Shown here in pieces: positions 42,028-51,096 of a stretch of DNA of 64,000 nucleotides. The notes beneath the pieces are model-generated. The model was not told where the DNA came from. It worked only from the letters and a program-made list of their open reading frames with translations, and ran no database searches. Position 1 is the first letter of the stretch. Every line of letters starts with the position of its first letter. The DNA comes from Hyphomicrobiaceae bacterium (GTDB lineage: Bacteria; Pseudomonadota; Alphaproteobacteria; Rhizobiales; Hyphomicrobiaceae), in assembly GCA_022842785.1 (NCBI GenBank), contig JALHOW010000001.1:963331-1027330 (forward strand), read 5' to 3'. Both the position numbers and the translations under genes were made by a program.

Positions 42028-42249
42028 TCAACCCGCCGTCGCGTCGTCCTGATCGAGCGATGGGCGGCGCGGACGCGGGCCCTGGTTCGTCTGCAGAAGC
42101 GCGACGACGATCAGCAGTGGCGGAAACACGAAGCACCACGCAGCCCACGCCGAGTGATCACGCCGCTTGTAGCTCGCGATGATGCCGCCAAGGATGGCTG
42201 ACACGAGCGCGACGATACCCCAGACGACGATCCACTTTACTACTTCCAT
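42028..42249 (-). CDS. Small membrane protein, unknown
   Basis: I do not recognise this 73-aa protein. It has two membrane helices, WIVVWGIVALVSAILGGIIA and WAAWCFVFPPLLIVVALLQT, with the loop YKRRDHSA between them, and a polar C-terminal tail. The second helix ends in a pattern seen in small superinfection-immunity-like proteins (WxxWxFxFPPLLIxVALL), but the match is weak. It stands between the convergent ppdK and the nadQ gene. Confidence 0.65.
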   Translation of the reverse strand: MEVVKWIVVWGIVALVSAILGGIIASYKRRDHSAWAAWCFVFPPLLIVVALLQTNQGPRPRRPSLDQDDATAG

Positions 42250-42344
42250 CTCACCTCACGATCCGCTGCGTGGACACCCCCGAAAAAGTAGTGGGCGGGA
42301 CGCAAGCGCGACCCGCCCAGAGGTGGCATCCAGCGAAGCGGAAA

Positions 42345-43349
42345 TCAAGCGCGCTGAAGCGTGCCTGTTGCCGCAAGGCGGCGGGAGGCGAGGCGGCGCT
42401 CGCTCACACCTTCGCGACGAAATCGGAAGAGCTGCGCGGGGCGCCCCCCCGTCTGCTGACGCATGGTGCCCGTTGCCTCAATGACACCGGCGCCTTCCAC
42501 GTAGCGGCGGAAGTTCTGCTTGTGCAGGCTCGGTCCGAGGATCGCCTCCGCTGAACGCTGCAGATCGAGCAGCGTAAAGACGGGCGGCACCAGATCCATG
42601 GCGATCGGACGAACGCGCAGGCGCGTTCTCAGACGACCAATCGCAGAGGCAAGGATCTGGAGATGATCCGCAACCATGCGCGGCGGCAGTATGGTCTCGA
42701 GCGTCATGCCCTCGACGTAGGCGAGACCGCTCGGCTCGCTCGTGTATGGCGCAAGATTCTGCACCAGAGCACAGCGTTCAAGCGTGGCGGACTCGTCCCA
42801 CGGCGTACTGTCGAGGCCGAACGCACCGCGAATGCGACGCGATTGACGCTCGAGCGACTGTTCGCCAGCCAGCGTTGAGGCATGCAGCAGGCTCAGCAGG
42901 AACTGGCCTACCCGCTCATGCCCTGTGAGCCCACCGCGTCGGCGGCGATCCTCCCACGGCATGAAGTCGAGACAGCGGCGCCATGTGCCCCGCGTGACCG
43001 ACGTGCGCTGCTGGGGCGGAACGAGCCCCAGAAAACCGATTGATAGGGCGGAGCATGGTTCTCCGATCCCCGTGCCGGCGCCGCTACGGCGCGCGGTGTG
43101 TACCTGCTCGAGTTTCCCAAGCTCGAGGCCGGTATTTTCGAGGAGCCAGTCCCTGACACCTAGGTCCAGGCACTTATGTGCTCCCGGATCGAAAGCCACG
43201 CTTGGAAAGCGCGCCTCGCCCGTACTTGTTTCGTCGATAAGAACAACTGGCTCGTCCCCCTCGACACTCAACAGACATGCTGCCAGTTCAACCGCAAATC
43301 CCCCGTACGATGATCGACGATCGACCATCGGGGCAATCCGCTCGGACAT
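42345..43349 (-). CDS. nadQ: NAD biosynthesis regulator (COG4111, NadQ-like)
   Basis: This 334-aa protein has a Nudix-like N-terminal domain (PVVLIDETSTGEARFPSVAF, followed by a degenerate body) and a C-terminal winged helix. The winged helix is PPVFTLLDLQRSAEAILGPS, LHKQNFRRYVEGAGVIEATG and GRPAQLFRFRREG, the pattern of NrtR/NadQ repressors. COG4111 members in Hyphomicrobiales are predicted regulators of NAD synthesis genes. No nad gene is next to it, so it would act in trans. The Nudix box is not intact, which suggests ligand sensing rather than hydrolysis. Confidence 0.75.
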   Translation of the reverse strand: MSERIAPMVDRRSSYGGFAVELAACLLSVEGDEPVVLIDETSTGEARFPSVAFDPGAHKCLDLGVRDWLLENTGLELGKLEQVHTARRSGAGTGIGEPCSALSIGFLGLVPPQQRTSVTRGTWRRCLDFMPWEDRRRRGGLTGHERVGQFLLSLLHASTLAGEQSLERQSRRIRGAFGLDSTPWDESATLERCALVQNLAPYTSEPSGLAYVEGMTLETILPPRMVADHLQILASAIGRLRTRLRVRPIAMDLVPPVFTLLDLQRSAEAILGPSLHKQNFRRYVEGAGVIEATGTMRQQTGGRPAQLFRFRREGVSERRLASRRLAATGTLQRA

Positions 43350-43645
43350 GCATTCCCCCGTCGCTGTGCGTGCGGCCCCCCGACCCTCTGCTCAGCGTCG
43401 TGATCATCCGACAGGAATTTGTCATTTTTCGTACAAGCAGTTTCTCAACGATCACAATCGGTTCTGGCTGGACACGTCGCATTCTGGCAACTTAATCGAC
43501 GAACGTATTTAGTGCTCAATGACTTAAGCGGGTCCGAACGCCAGCGCATGTTTTTGCGCGAGCGAGGCAAATGTGGCGATCCCCAAAATTCTTGAGCTGG
43601 CGCGGCGCTTAAAAGGGCCTGAGCCAGTAGCGCGAACCGTCTGAA
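43350..43645. other. Upstream region of nadQ, no further gene seen
   Basis: About 300 bases between nadQ and the complex I subunit gene. I find no supported coding sequence or RNA. The part nearest nadQ should hold its promoter. Confidence 0.45.
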
Positions 43646-43951
43646 CTAGTGAGTCCAGGGCTCGCGGCGGCCAAACTTGAAGTTGTCGGCGTAGGACTTG
43701 TGGATGGCCTGACGGACTTTAGGCTCGCTCAGCCGGAAGGGAATGCCGTTGCGCTCGGCGTAGGCGATCGCCTCTTCCTTCGTGTCGAACTCCAGGCGCA
43801 CCTGCGCGCGCATATCCGTCGAGCTGGTCCAACCCATGAGCGGGTCGACCTCGCGCGGTGCGGCCCCCTCGAATTCCAGAACCCACGCCTTGGTGCGAGC
43901 CTGGCCGGACTGCATGGCGGTTTTGGCAGGGCGGTAGATACGGGCGATCAT
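43646..43951 (-). CDS. NADH dehydrogenase NDUFS4-like subunit (ETC complex I conserved region)
   Basis: This 101-aa protein belongs to the ETC_C1_NDUFA4 family, the alphaproteobacterial counterpart of the 18-kDa accessory subunit NDUFS4 of respiratory complex I. Marks are MIARIYRPAKTAMQSGQART, WVLEFEG, PLMGWTSSTDMRAQVRLEFD, and TKEEAIAYAERNGIPF, followed by the conserved YADNFKFGRREPWTH end. I chose the ATG at 43951. The longer reading adds a non-conserved segment. It stands alone, away from the nuo operon, as in other Hyphomicrobiales. Confidence 0.92.
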   Translation of the reverse strand: MIARIYRPAKTAMQSGQARTKAWVLEFEGAAPREVDPLMGWTSSTDMRAQVRLEFDTKEEAIAYAERNGIPFRLSEPKVRQAIHKSYADNFKFGRREPWTH

Positions 43952-44192
43952 GGGCAGGTCCGGGCGTTCGCGGTGGGACGATGGTGGGCTGACCGTTAGC
44001 ACCCTTCGCGCGATCTGAAAATACGGAGCCTGCGGAACGCCCGCGCACGATCATTTCCGGCCGCGATGAGCCCCCAAAGTCCGGTCCTAGGCCGAATTGT
44101 TGAAGGGTAGCCAAAAAGGGACCGCTGGCGCCGTTTCAGCCCTTTCGCTATCCTCGCCGCAATAAAAGAAAACCAACTGGAGGAAACGAACG

Positions 44193-45185
44193 ATGACGAC
44201 ACGTACACGCCGCGAGGTACTCGCGGGTGGTGGCGCTCTTGCAGCTGCGGCAGCAATCGGCGCCGGTCCTGCCTTCGGTCAAGCCTACCCGGCCCGTCCC
44301 ATAACGCTGATCTGCCCGTGGGCGGCCGGCGGTGGAACGGACGCCACCGCGCGCATCGTGGCGGCGGTGCTCGAGAAGGAGCTGAAGCAGCCCGTCAACG
44401 TCGTCAACCGCACGGGCGGCTCGGGCGTCGTCGGCCATGCCGCGATCGCGGCAGCACCGCCCGATGGTTACACGCTCGGCATCGTCACCGTCGAAATCTC
44501 GATGATGCACTGGCAGGGGCTGACCGAGTTGAAGCCGGACAGCTACACGCCGCTCGCTCTCATGAATGAGGATCCGCCCGGCATCCAGGTCAACGCGTCG
44601 AGCCCCTACAAGACCGTCAAGGAGCTGGCGGACGCGATCAAGGCCTCGCCGCATGGTTCGATGAAGGCATCGGGCACTGGCCAGGGCGGCATCTGGCATC
44701 TGGCGCTTGTTGGCTGGTTGCTGGCAATGGGCCTCAAGCCCGATCACGTGCGCTGGGTACCGCTCAACGGCGCGGCGCCGTCCATGCAGGATCTCGCCGC
44801 CGGCGGTCTCGACCTCGTCACCTGCTCGGTACCGGAAGCGCGCGCGATCATCGAAGCCGGCAAAGCGCGCAGCCTTGCCGTCATGGCGGCCGAGCGCAAT
44901 CCCGCCTTCAAGGACGTCCCGACGCTCAAGGAAGCGATGGGCATCGACTACAATTCTGGCGCATGGCGTGGCTTTACGGCGCCAAAGGGACTTAATCCCG
45001 AAATCGCAAAGCAGCTCACGGCGGCGCTACAGAGGGTCAATCAGTCGAAAGAGTTCCTCGACTTCATGGCCGCCCGTGGCTTCGGCGTGAAATGGGCCGA
45101 CGCGGAAGGTTTCGCCAAGTTCATGGACGAGGGCAACAAGGCCATGGGCGTTGCGATGAAAGCGGCTGGGCTCGCCAAGGGCTGA
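44193..45185 (+). CDS. Tripartite tricarboxylate transporter substrate-binding protein (TctC-like)
   Basis: This 330-aa periplasmic binding protein of the TTT family has a Tat-type signal with TRTRREVLAGGGALAAAAAI and cleavage near AFGQ. The mature part has YPARPITLICPWAAGGGTDA, then VVNRTGGSGVVGHAAIAAAP and DGYTLGIVTVEI, the usual Bug-family pattern, and VPTLKEAMGIDY near the end. The ligand is usually a di- or tricarboxylate but cannot be told. GGAGG stands before the start. It is the first gene of a tctCBA operon and is followed by a perfect hairpin before tctB. Confidence 0.92.
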   Translation: MTTRTRREVLAGGGALAAAAAIGAGPAFGQAYPARPITLICPWAAGGGTDATARIVAAVLEKELKQPVNVVNRTGGSGVVGHAAIAAAPPDGYTLGIVTVEISMMHWQGLTELKPDSYTPLALMNEDPPGIQVNASSPYKTVKELADAIKASPHGSMKASGTGQGGIWHLALVGWLLAMGLKPDHVRWVPLNGAAPSMQDLAAGGLDLVTCSVPEARAIIEAGKARSLAVMAAERNPAFKDVPTLKEAMGIDYNSGAWRGFTAPKGLNPEIAKQLTAALQRVNQSKEFLDFMAARGFGVKWADAEGFAKFMDEGNKAMGVAMKAAGLAKG

Positions 45186-45192
45186 CAGTCCG

Positions 45193-45223
45193 GAGCGGCC
45201 CGCGTCACGCTCCCGGGCCGCTC
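45193..45223 (+). promoter_or_regulatory. Intercistronic stem-loop between tctC and tctB
   Basis: GAGCGGCCCG (45193-45202) and CGGGCCGCTC (45214-45223) form a perfect 10-bp stem without a T-run. Such hairpins after binding-protein genes partly stop transcription or protect the 3' end, so that the binding protein is made in excess over the membrane subunits. Confidence 0.65.
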
Positions 45224-45261
45224 GCATCACGACACGATAGCCCCACGAGCAAGAAGATACG

Positions 45262-45783
45262 ATGCAGCTTTCCGATCGCGTGACAGGGCTGTCGCTGGTT
45301 GCCCTGGGCGGCCTCGCTGCCTACGGCGGCTGGCGCTTGCCGCCGTTTCCCGGCCAGGAGATGGGCCCGGAAGTATTTCCCATGGTCGTCGGCATCAGCC
45401 TCGCGCTATGCGGCGCGATGATCGCGGCAGGCGTCGGCCGAAGTTACGAGGACGAGGCCGAAGCCGATCTGGCGCGCATTTCGGCTGAAGCGGAAGCCGA
45501 CGGAAGTACAGCTGCCTCACATCATAGCAAATGGTGGGAGCTGCGCGTGCTCATCCCGCCGGCATTGCTGCTCTTCTACTACTTCGTCGTCGATCGATTG
45601 GGCTTCTTGCCAACGGCAGCCGTCATCGTGCTGATCGCATCCCTGGCATTGGGCGCGCGCGCGCGTCTGGCCATTCCGCTCGCGATCTGTGCGCCACTGG
45701 TCGTCAATCTCATCTTTCTGAAGCTGCTGCGGGTACCTCTGCCGTCGGGGATGCTGCCGCTGCCTTGGATCGGCCTCCCGTGA
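45262..45783 (+). CDS. Tripartite tricarboxylate transporter small membrane subunit (TctB-like)
   Basis: This 173-aa protein has four predicted membrane helices: GLSLVALGGLAAYGGWRL, VFPMVVGISLALCGAMIAAG, LRVLIPPALLLFYYFVVDRL, and ARLAIPLAICAPLVVNLIFL. An acidic loop of about 35 residues lies between the second and third. Layout and place between tctC and tctA fit TctB, the poorly conserved 4-TM subunit of the TTT transporters. It is ten bases from tctA. Confidence 0.9.
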   Translation: MQLSDRVTGLSLVALGGLAAYGGWRLPPFPGQEMGPEVFPMVVGISLALCGAMIAAGVGRSYEDEAEADLARISAEAEADGSTAASHHSKWWELRVLIPPALLLFYYFVVDRLGFLPTAAVIVLIASLALGARARLAIPLAICAPLVVNLIFLKLLRVPLPSGMLPLPWIGLP

Positions 45784-45793
45784 GCACGCCCAC

Positions 45794-47284
45794 ATGAGCA
45801 ATCTGACACAAGCGTTTCATCTGGTTCTCCAGACGGACGTGTTGCTCGCCATCCTGCTCGCGTCGATCTACGGCCTTGTCGTCGGATCGCTGCCGGGTCT
45901 TTCGGCGACCATGGCGGTCGCGCTTCTCGTTCCCATCACGTTCTATCTCTCGCCGATCGCGGCCATCGCCACGATCATCTCGGCTTCGGCCATGGCGATC
46001 TTCTCAGGCGATATTCCCGGCGCATTGCTTCGCATCCCAGGAACACCGGCCTCCGCCGCTTACACCGACGAAGCCTACGCGATGACGCGAAAAGGCCAGC
46101 CGGAACTCGCGCTCGGCATCGGCCTGTGGTTCAGCGCACTTGGCGGCATTGCCGGCACGCTCTCGCTCATGCTTCTCGCGCCGCCGCTTGCCGACATGGC
46201 GCTCAACTTTTCGACGTACGAGAATTTCTGGCTGGCCTTCCTCGGCCTCATGTGCGCGACGCTGGTGGCGCGTTCATCGCCGGTGAAGGCGATTGCCAGC
46301 ATGCTGCTCGGTCTGCTGGTCTCCTGCATTGGCATCGAGAACCCGGCCGGAACGCCGCGCTTCACCTTCGGCGTTACCGACCTCTTCGGCGGCATCGAGG
46401 TCATACCGGCACTCGTCGGTGTCTTCGCCGTGTCGGAAGTCATGCGGGCGATGATGTCGGCAGAGCCGCCGAAGATGCCCTTTCGCCGCTTCGGCAGCAT
46501 CCTCAAGAGCCAGTGGACGCTGACCAAGCAGTACGTAAAGCCCCAGGTGCGCGGCAACATCGTCGGGATCATCATCGGCGTGCTGCCTGGCGCGGGAGCC
46601 GACATGGCGGCATGGGTCAGCTACTCGATGGCCAAGCGCTTCTCGAAGACGCCCGAGAAGTTCGGCACAGGCCATCCCGAGGGTCTCATCGAAGCCGGCG
46701 CCAGCAACAACGCGAGCCTTGCTTCGGGCTGGGTGCCGGCGCTGCTGTTCGCTATACCCGGCGACACCATCACGGCCATTGCGATCGGCGTGCTTTACAT
46801 GAAGGGGCTCAACCCCGGTCCGACGCTCTTCACGGAGCAAGCGTCGAGCATGTATGCGCTCTACATCATCTTCATCATCGCCAACATCATCATGATCCCG
46901 CTCGGCATCATCATGATCCGCGTCGCGAGTCGCGTGCTGCGCGCACCGCGATCGGCGATCATGCCGGTGATCGTTCTGATGTGCGCGGTCGGCACCTTCG
47001 CCACGGGCAACAATTTGTTCGCCGTCATGACCGTCGCAGCGTTCGGTGTCATTGGCTACGTCATGGAGCGCAACGGCTTCCCGGTTGCGGCCATGGTGCT
47101 CGGCATCATCATGGGAACCATGGTCGAGCAGAGCCTCGTCACATCGCTCATGAAATCCGACGGCAGTATCATTCCGTTCTTCAACCGACCGGTCGCCGCC
47201 GTTCTCGCCGCCATGACGATTGCTGCGCTCCTATGGCCGGTCGCCGCGTGGGGCTGGCGGTCGATGCGCGTGGCGACGAGGTAG
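45794..47284 (+). CDS. Tripartite tricarboxylate transporter large membrane subunit (TctA-like)
   Basis: This 496-aa integral membrane protein has about ten to twelve helices. The TctA marks are YGLVVGSLPGLSATMAVALL near the N-terminus, FSGDIPGALLRIPGTPASAA, and GVLPGAGADMAAWVSYSMAK in the second half. Later GHPEGLIEAGASNNASLASG and PALLFAIPGDTITAIAIGVL are found. The protein should carry the sodium- or proton-driven transport path, supplied by TctC. It is the last gene of the transporter operon, and the histidine kinase begins about 60 bases later on the same strand. Confidence 0.94.
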   Translation: MSNLTQAFHLVLQTDVLLAILLASIYGLVVGSLPGLSATMAVALLVPITFYLSPIAAIATIISASAMAIFSGDIPGALLRIPGTPASAAYTDEAYAMTRKGQPELALGIGLWFSALGGIAGTLSLMLLAPPLADMALNFSTYENFWLAFLGLMCATLVARSSPVKAIASMLLGLLVSCIGIENPAGTPRFTFGVTDLFGGIEVIPALVGVFAVSEVMRAMMSAEPPKMPFRRFGSILKSQWTLTKQYVKPQVRGNIVGIIIGVLPGAGADMAAWVSYSMAKRFSKTPEKFGTGHPEGLIEAGASNNASLASGWVPALLFAIPGDTITAIAIGVLYMKGLNPGPTLFTEQASSMYALYIIFIIANIIMIPLGIIMIRVASRVLRAPRSAIMPVIVLMCAVGTFATGNNLFAVMTVAAFGVIGYVMERNGFPVAAMVLGIIMGTMVEQSLVTSLMKSDGSIIPFFNRPVAAVLAAMTIAALLWPVAAWGWRSMRVATR

Positions 47285-47346
47285 CAGCGGATCCGCGACG
47301 GCGCCGGCCGCAATTAACATTTGTTATTGTCGCGATCGCGCGGGGC

Positions 47347-49113
47347 GTGCGAGAGGCGCGCGCGCTCTATTCACCACCGAGACAGTCCGTACCGCCCCAA
47401 CTTGACAATGATGCGATTGGCCAGACAGATTGGCCCATCCACCTTCCCCGCCATAACGACTCGACGAGGGCCACCCTGCTCATCCGCCCGCCGCGCCTTC
47501 GCACATATCTGTTTCTGTTCACGGCGGCGCTCACACTGCCACTCGCGGCATTGGCGATCGTCGCATTTCGGGAACTTGCCGATCTCGAGGGGGAGGCTGT
47601 GGAGGAACGCGTCGCGCAGGTCGCACGCGCTCTAGCTTCGAATGTCGACCGCGAAATCAGCCGCGCCATGGTCACGCTCGAGACGCTGGCGACCTCTCCT
47701 GCATTGGAGGCGAATGATCTGGCCGCGTTCCACGATCAGGCGCGAAGGGCCATCACCCCTGATCAGGCTGGCATTCTGCTGGTTGATCGCACTCTGAAGC
47801 AGCTGCTCAACACGCGCGCGCCATTCGGCACCGATCTCCCACCAACCTCCGATCCGGAAACCGCGAACAGGGTCTTCGCGACGGCGGAACGCCAAGTGTC
47901 CGATGTCTTTCATGGTGTCGTCTCGAAGCAGCACGTCATCAATATGGAAGTCCCCGTGATGCAGGCGGCTTCTGTCCGCTATGTTCTCATCATGGCAGTG
48001 GATACCCGGAGGTTCGCCGATATTCTGGTGTCGCAAGGCCTCACGAGCGATTGGATGACCGAGATCATCGATCGTAGGGGCGTCACCCTTGCACGATCAC
48101 AGCAGCACGAGACATTTGTCGGACAACCTGTTCCTCCTGAGCTGCTCGCCGAGAAACGATCCGCAAAGGGTCTCTTTCATGCTCAGGCCGTCGGTGGAGA
48201 ACGCGTGGTTGGTAAGTCCGCTCGCTCAGGAATAGCGGGCTGGCTTGTAACGGCGACGCTGCCGGAGACGATCGCGCAATCCTCACAACGCCGCGGCCGC
48301 ATCTTCTCGATCAGCCTGATCGCCACCGGCCTTGTGTTGGGTGCTATCCTCGCATTCGTATTCGGCGCCTACATGACCCGGCCGCTCAGCGCAGCAACCG
48401 CAGCGGCTGCCGACGTGGGCCGCGGAAAGGTCGTTGAATACGCCCCATCCGCGCTCCACGAGGCGAACTCACTGACCAGCGCTCTCAGCGACGCATCGAA
48501 AGAGCTGCGCCGCCAGCATGACCACACGGAGTTCCTGCTGCGCGAGCTTGCCCACCGCTCCAAGAACCAACTTGCGGTGATCATGGGGATTGCGTCGCAG
48601 ACGGCGCGGCACACAACGTCGACGAAGGACTTCATCGACCAGTTCAGCCGACGTGTTCAGGGTTTGGCTAAATCACAAGATCTGATGGTTCAACGCCAGT
48701 GGGTTGGCGCACCGATGGAAGATCTGGTGCGCGCGCACCTTGATCTGTTCGGTGTGGAGCAGCGCGCCGAGATCACAGGCCCGAATCTGATGCTGGACGG
48801 AAATGCTGTCCAGAACGTGGGCTTTGCCCTGCACGAGCTGGCCACGAATGCCACCAAGTACGGGGCGCTCGCAACCCTCGGTGCACGCTTGCAAATTCGC
48901 TGGGAATTGACCCCGGAGGGCAGAGTGCATATTCACTGGGTCGAAAGTGGAATTGCTCGCTCCGAGCCGCCCAGTCGGCAAGGCTTCGGCTCTCTTGTCG
49001 TCACGAAGCTCGTACCGCAAGCTTTGCAGGGGACCGCGACAATCGAGTTTCCCGAAGGCGGCTTTAAATGGCACCTCGATATTCCAGATAGTTTCGTTCT
49101 CCGGCACACCTAG
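47347..49113 (+). CDS. HWE-family sensor histidine kinase
   Basis: The membrane kinase of about 588 aa has a first helix (TYLFLFTAALTLPLAALAIV), a periplasmic dCache/PAS-like sensor of about 250 residues, and a second helix (ISLIATGLVLGAILAFVFGA). An HAMP-like linker and a kinase core follow. The H box is ELAHRSKNQLAVIMGIASQT, the N box is HELATNATKYGAL, and RVHIHWVESG supplies the HWxE signature of the HWE group. No ATG is found in frame before the first helix. GTG at 47347 is the only plausible start and has a weak ribosome site, so the start is uncertain. The response regulator follows 18 bases later. Confidence 0.87.
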   Translation: MREARALYSPPRQSVPPQLDNDAIGQTDWPIHLPRHNDSTRATLLIRPPRLRTYLFLFTAALTLPLAALAIVAFRELADLEGEAVEERVAQVARALASNVDREISRAMVTLETLATSPALEANDLAAFHDQARRAITPDQAGILLVDRTLKQLLNTRAPFGTDLPPTSDPETANRVFATAERQVSDVFHGVVSKQHVINMEVPVMQAASVRYVLIMAVDTRRFADILVSQGLTSDWMTEIIDRRGVTLARSQQHETFVGQPVPPELLAEKRSAKGLFHAQAVGGERVVGKSARSGIAGWLVTATLPETIAQSSQRRGRIFSISLIATGLVLGAILAFVFGAYMTRPLSAATAAAADVGRGKVVEYAPSALHEANSLTSALSDASKELRRQHDHTEFLLRELAHRSKNQLAVIMGIASQTARHTTSTKDFIDQFSRRVQGLAKSQDLMVQRQWVGAPMEDLVRAHLDLFGVEQRAEITGPNLMLDGNAVQNVGFALHELATNATKYGALATLGARLQIRWELTPEGRVHIHWVESGIARSEPPSRQGFGSLVVTKLVPQALQGTATIEFPEGGFKWHLDIPDSFVLRHT

Positions 49114-49131
49114 GTAAACGCGACAACGCAA

Positions 49132-49611
49132 ATGATATCTTTCCACACGACAACCCACGCTCCTCCCGCCTGGCTCATGACCGGCGCCGATCGCGACGAT
49201 GCGCGCGACAAACCAGAGGGCGAGCACCAGGAGATAGATCTCAGGTCTCTGCGCGTCCTGATCGTGGAGGATGAGTTCTTCATTTCATTGAGCACGGAGA
49301 TCATGCTCGAGGCCATCGGGCACGTCATCGTCGGCACCGCCGTATCAGCCGATGAAGCCGAGCGCATGGCAGCGCAGGAGCGCCCCGATATCATCCTCAT
49401 GGACATTCGACTGATCGGACCACGAGACGGCATCGAAGCCGCCACGAGCATTCACGACAAGCTCGGCATCAGAAGTATTTTTGTGACGGCCAATACGGAC
49501 GCTCGAACGCGCGAGCGCGCACTCCGCGCCCACCCGCTGGGCTTCATCGAGAAGCCGTTGACCGAGCGCCGGCTGAAGGATCAGCTGGCGGCCATCAATT
49601 TGAAGAAGTAG
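49132..49611 (+). CDS. Single-domain response regulator
   Basis: This protein of up to 159 aa is a receiver domain only. LRVLIVEDEFFISLSTEIML has the acidic pair, DIILMDIRLIGPRDGIEAAT has the phospho-acceptor Asp, IFVTANTDA has the switch Thr, and FIEKPLTERRL has the Lys. It lacks any output domain, as is common for regulators paired with HWE kinases, and probably passes the signal to another protein. Two starts are possible (49132 or 49177), and the first 40 residues are not conserved. It is 18 bases downstream of the kinase gene. Confidence 0.88.
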   Translation: MISFHTTTHAPPAWLMTGADRDDARDKPEGEHQEIDLRSLRVLIVEDEFFISLSTEIMLEAIGHVIVGTAVSADEAERMAAQERPDIILMDIRLIGPRDGIEAATSIHDKLGIRSIFVTANTDARTRERALRAHPLGFIEKPLTERRLKDQLAAINLKK

Positions 49612-49657
49612 AGCCCAACTCTGAGGCTGCGGACCGACACGTTTGCCGGATCCCGCC

Positions 49658-49948
49658 TCAACGGCTGCTCCTCCTTGCATCGTCGATGCGCTGCTGCATG
49701 GCACGCTCCCGCTGCTCTGCGGCGCGCCGCTGCGATTCTATGGCCTGCGATTGCCGCACAGATTCGAGCTCGCGCCGCTGCCGGAGCGCCTCAGCGCCCG
49801 CTCGGGCATCCGCAGCACCCTGCCGTTCGATGGCACGAGCCCCAGGCCGGTCGGCTGACCATGCCGGCTGCATCGGGAGCGCCGCGCTTGCCAGTAAGAC
49901 GCCGGCCGCAGCCATCACCCTATTCCAAGGCCGTAAAGGCGATACCAT
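49658..49948 (-). CDS. Small periplasmic protein, charged coiled coil
   Basis: I do not recognise this 96-aa protein. A signal peptide (VMAAAGVLLASAALPMQPAW, then SA) is followed by a highly charged helical stretch rich in Arg, Glu, Gln and Ala (EALRQRRELESVRQSQ, IESQRRAAEQRERAMQQ). It is probably a periplasmic coiled coil. I chose the ATG at 49948 because GGGGAG stands eight bases before it. A GTG start three codons earlier is possible. It is convergent to the response regulator gene. Confidence 0.62.
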   Translation of the reverse strand: MVSPLRPWNRVMAAAGVLLASAALPMQPAWSADRPGARAIERQGAADARAGAEALRQRRELESVRQSQAIESQRRAAEQRERAMQQRIDDARRSSR

Positions 49949-50086
49949 TGGGCACACTCCCCTTCAGCTAGGTTGGCCCCACAAGGGATATCGTGCCGCT
50001 CACTGGCAATTTCCAGCCTGCTGCACGTGCGTGCAGTGCGGCACGGAAAAAACCGGGCTCTTGGTGCGGTTCCGCGAAGGACCGAG

Positions 50087-50464
50087 TTACCGCCATCCGC
50101 GGTCTCGCGCGAACTGCGATGACAGTTCGCCAGCCCGACTGACCAGACCTCGCAGCGCGTCCATATCCCATGTTCTCAAACCTGAGGCCAACGCACCCGA
50201 CGCATCGGCAAGGTGGTCGCTCACGGTGGAAATCGGCCTTCTGCTCCGGATCGCCTTCTCCATCGCGTGCAATTCCCGCCCGATCCGTTTTTCGATCGCG
50301 CGCGCTCGGGACTGAGGCCTGCGGCTGATCAATACCATGGCGGCAAGTGCACCGACGGCAACCGCGCCACCGACAACCAGAGCCGGATTCTGTCGCGCAG
50401 TATCACTGACCCAGTCGTAAACGGATCCAACCTCGGGCGTATCAGAAGTCTGTTCAGCGGGCAT
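50087..50464 (-). CDS. Small membrane-anchored protein, unknown
   Basis: This 125-aa protein has one membrane segment (NPALVVGGAVAVGALAAMVL, about residues 26-46), then ISRRPQSRARAIEKRIGREL and an amphipathic, basic C-terminal part. The layout resembles ElaB/DUF883-like proteins that join the inner membrane and ribosomes, but the order of parts differs, and I do not assign it. The start at 50464 follows the motif GGGAGCTTGAGAGC, very similar to the GGGAGCTTAAGACC before the next upstream gene. Confidence 0.62.
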   Translation of the reverse strand: MPAEQTSDTPEVGSVYDWVSDTARQNPALVVGGAVAVGALAAMVLISRRPQSRARAIEKRIGRELHAMEKAIRSRRPISTVSDHLADASGALASGLRTWDMDALRGLVSRAGELSSQFARDRGWR

Positions 50465-50622
50465 TGCTCTCAAGCTCCCTGGCTACCTACTGAGCAGGAA
50501 CACTGAACAGAGCTTTGGGGTTCCTGATATCCTTGCCTGCGTGCGAACAAGCCACACGCGTGGCGGCGCGTAAGCGGCTCGAAGCGCGGCTTATTTTTGC
50601 TCGCGGGTGGTCGCGCTAGTGG

Positions 50623-50955
50623 TCACCTGAACCAAGTCGATGGCAGCGCCATAACCACCATGCCGACCGCAAGTCCACCAGCCGCGCCGGCGAGGGTGCC
50701 CCAAAACAAAGTCGTGCCCGCCACGTCGAGAGCATCAAACCATGTCGTGGATGCTGCGTTGAGATATTGCGCAACCAAAGTGAGCAGTGGGCCGATCAGA
50801 ACGGAACTCATCAGTCCGACACCCGCCCCGACGTAGCCCGCGGCCAATACGGACGAGAAGTGCTTACCGCCCTCCAGCGCGAACACGCGACCGGCAATCA
50901 TGGCCAGCAGAGCGGCGACTACAGCAACTATTGAATAGATCGATACGTCCGTCAT
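50623..50955 (-). CDS. Small integral membrane protein, unknown
   Basis: I do not recognise this 110-aa protein. It has three hydrophobic segments: YSIVAVVAALLAMIAGRVFA, VGAGVGLMSSVLIGPLLTLV, and GTLAGAAGGLAVGMVVMALP. It may belong to a group of small Gly/Ala-rich envelope proteins. It lies upstream of the previous small gene on the same strand, with a similar leader before the start codon. It is the last chromosomal gene before the tRNA-Pro fragment. Confidence 0.65.
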   Translation of the reverse strand: MTDVSIYSIVAVVAALLAMIAGRVFALEGGKHFSSVLAAGYVGAGVGLMSSVLIGPLLTLVAQYLNAASTTWFDALDVAGTTLFWGTLAGAAGGLAVGMVVMALPSTWFR

Positions 50956-51051
50956 GGGTCTTAAGCTCCCTACCTGGGAGGTGCCGGACGCCCCCGCGCC
51001 ACCCTGCCCTGTCGAGGGCCGACAAATCGATCCGCAAGAGATTGGTTAGAT

Positions 51052-51096
51052 TGGTCGGGGCAGCGGGATTCGAACTCGCGACCCCCTGCTCCCAAA
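51052..51096 (-). other. tRNA-Pro(TGG) 3' fragment, attachment site of the prophage
   Basis: On the minus strand the sequence reads TTTGGGAGCAGGGGGTCGCG, then AGTTCGAATCCCGCTGCCCC and GACCA. This is the anticodon loop (TGG), variable region, T arm, acceptor strand and CCA of tRNA-Pro. The expected 5' half (D arm, anticodon 5' stem) is absent, since the preceding bases do not pair. The fragment is thus an att copy, and the intact tRNA should stand at the other end of the element beyond the window. Confidence 0.88.

Noticed and set aside
46126..47346. Extension of the histidine kinase upstream over tctA
   Set aside because: The upstream part is tctA read in another frame. The kinase homology begins only at the first membrane helix near 47500.
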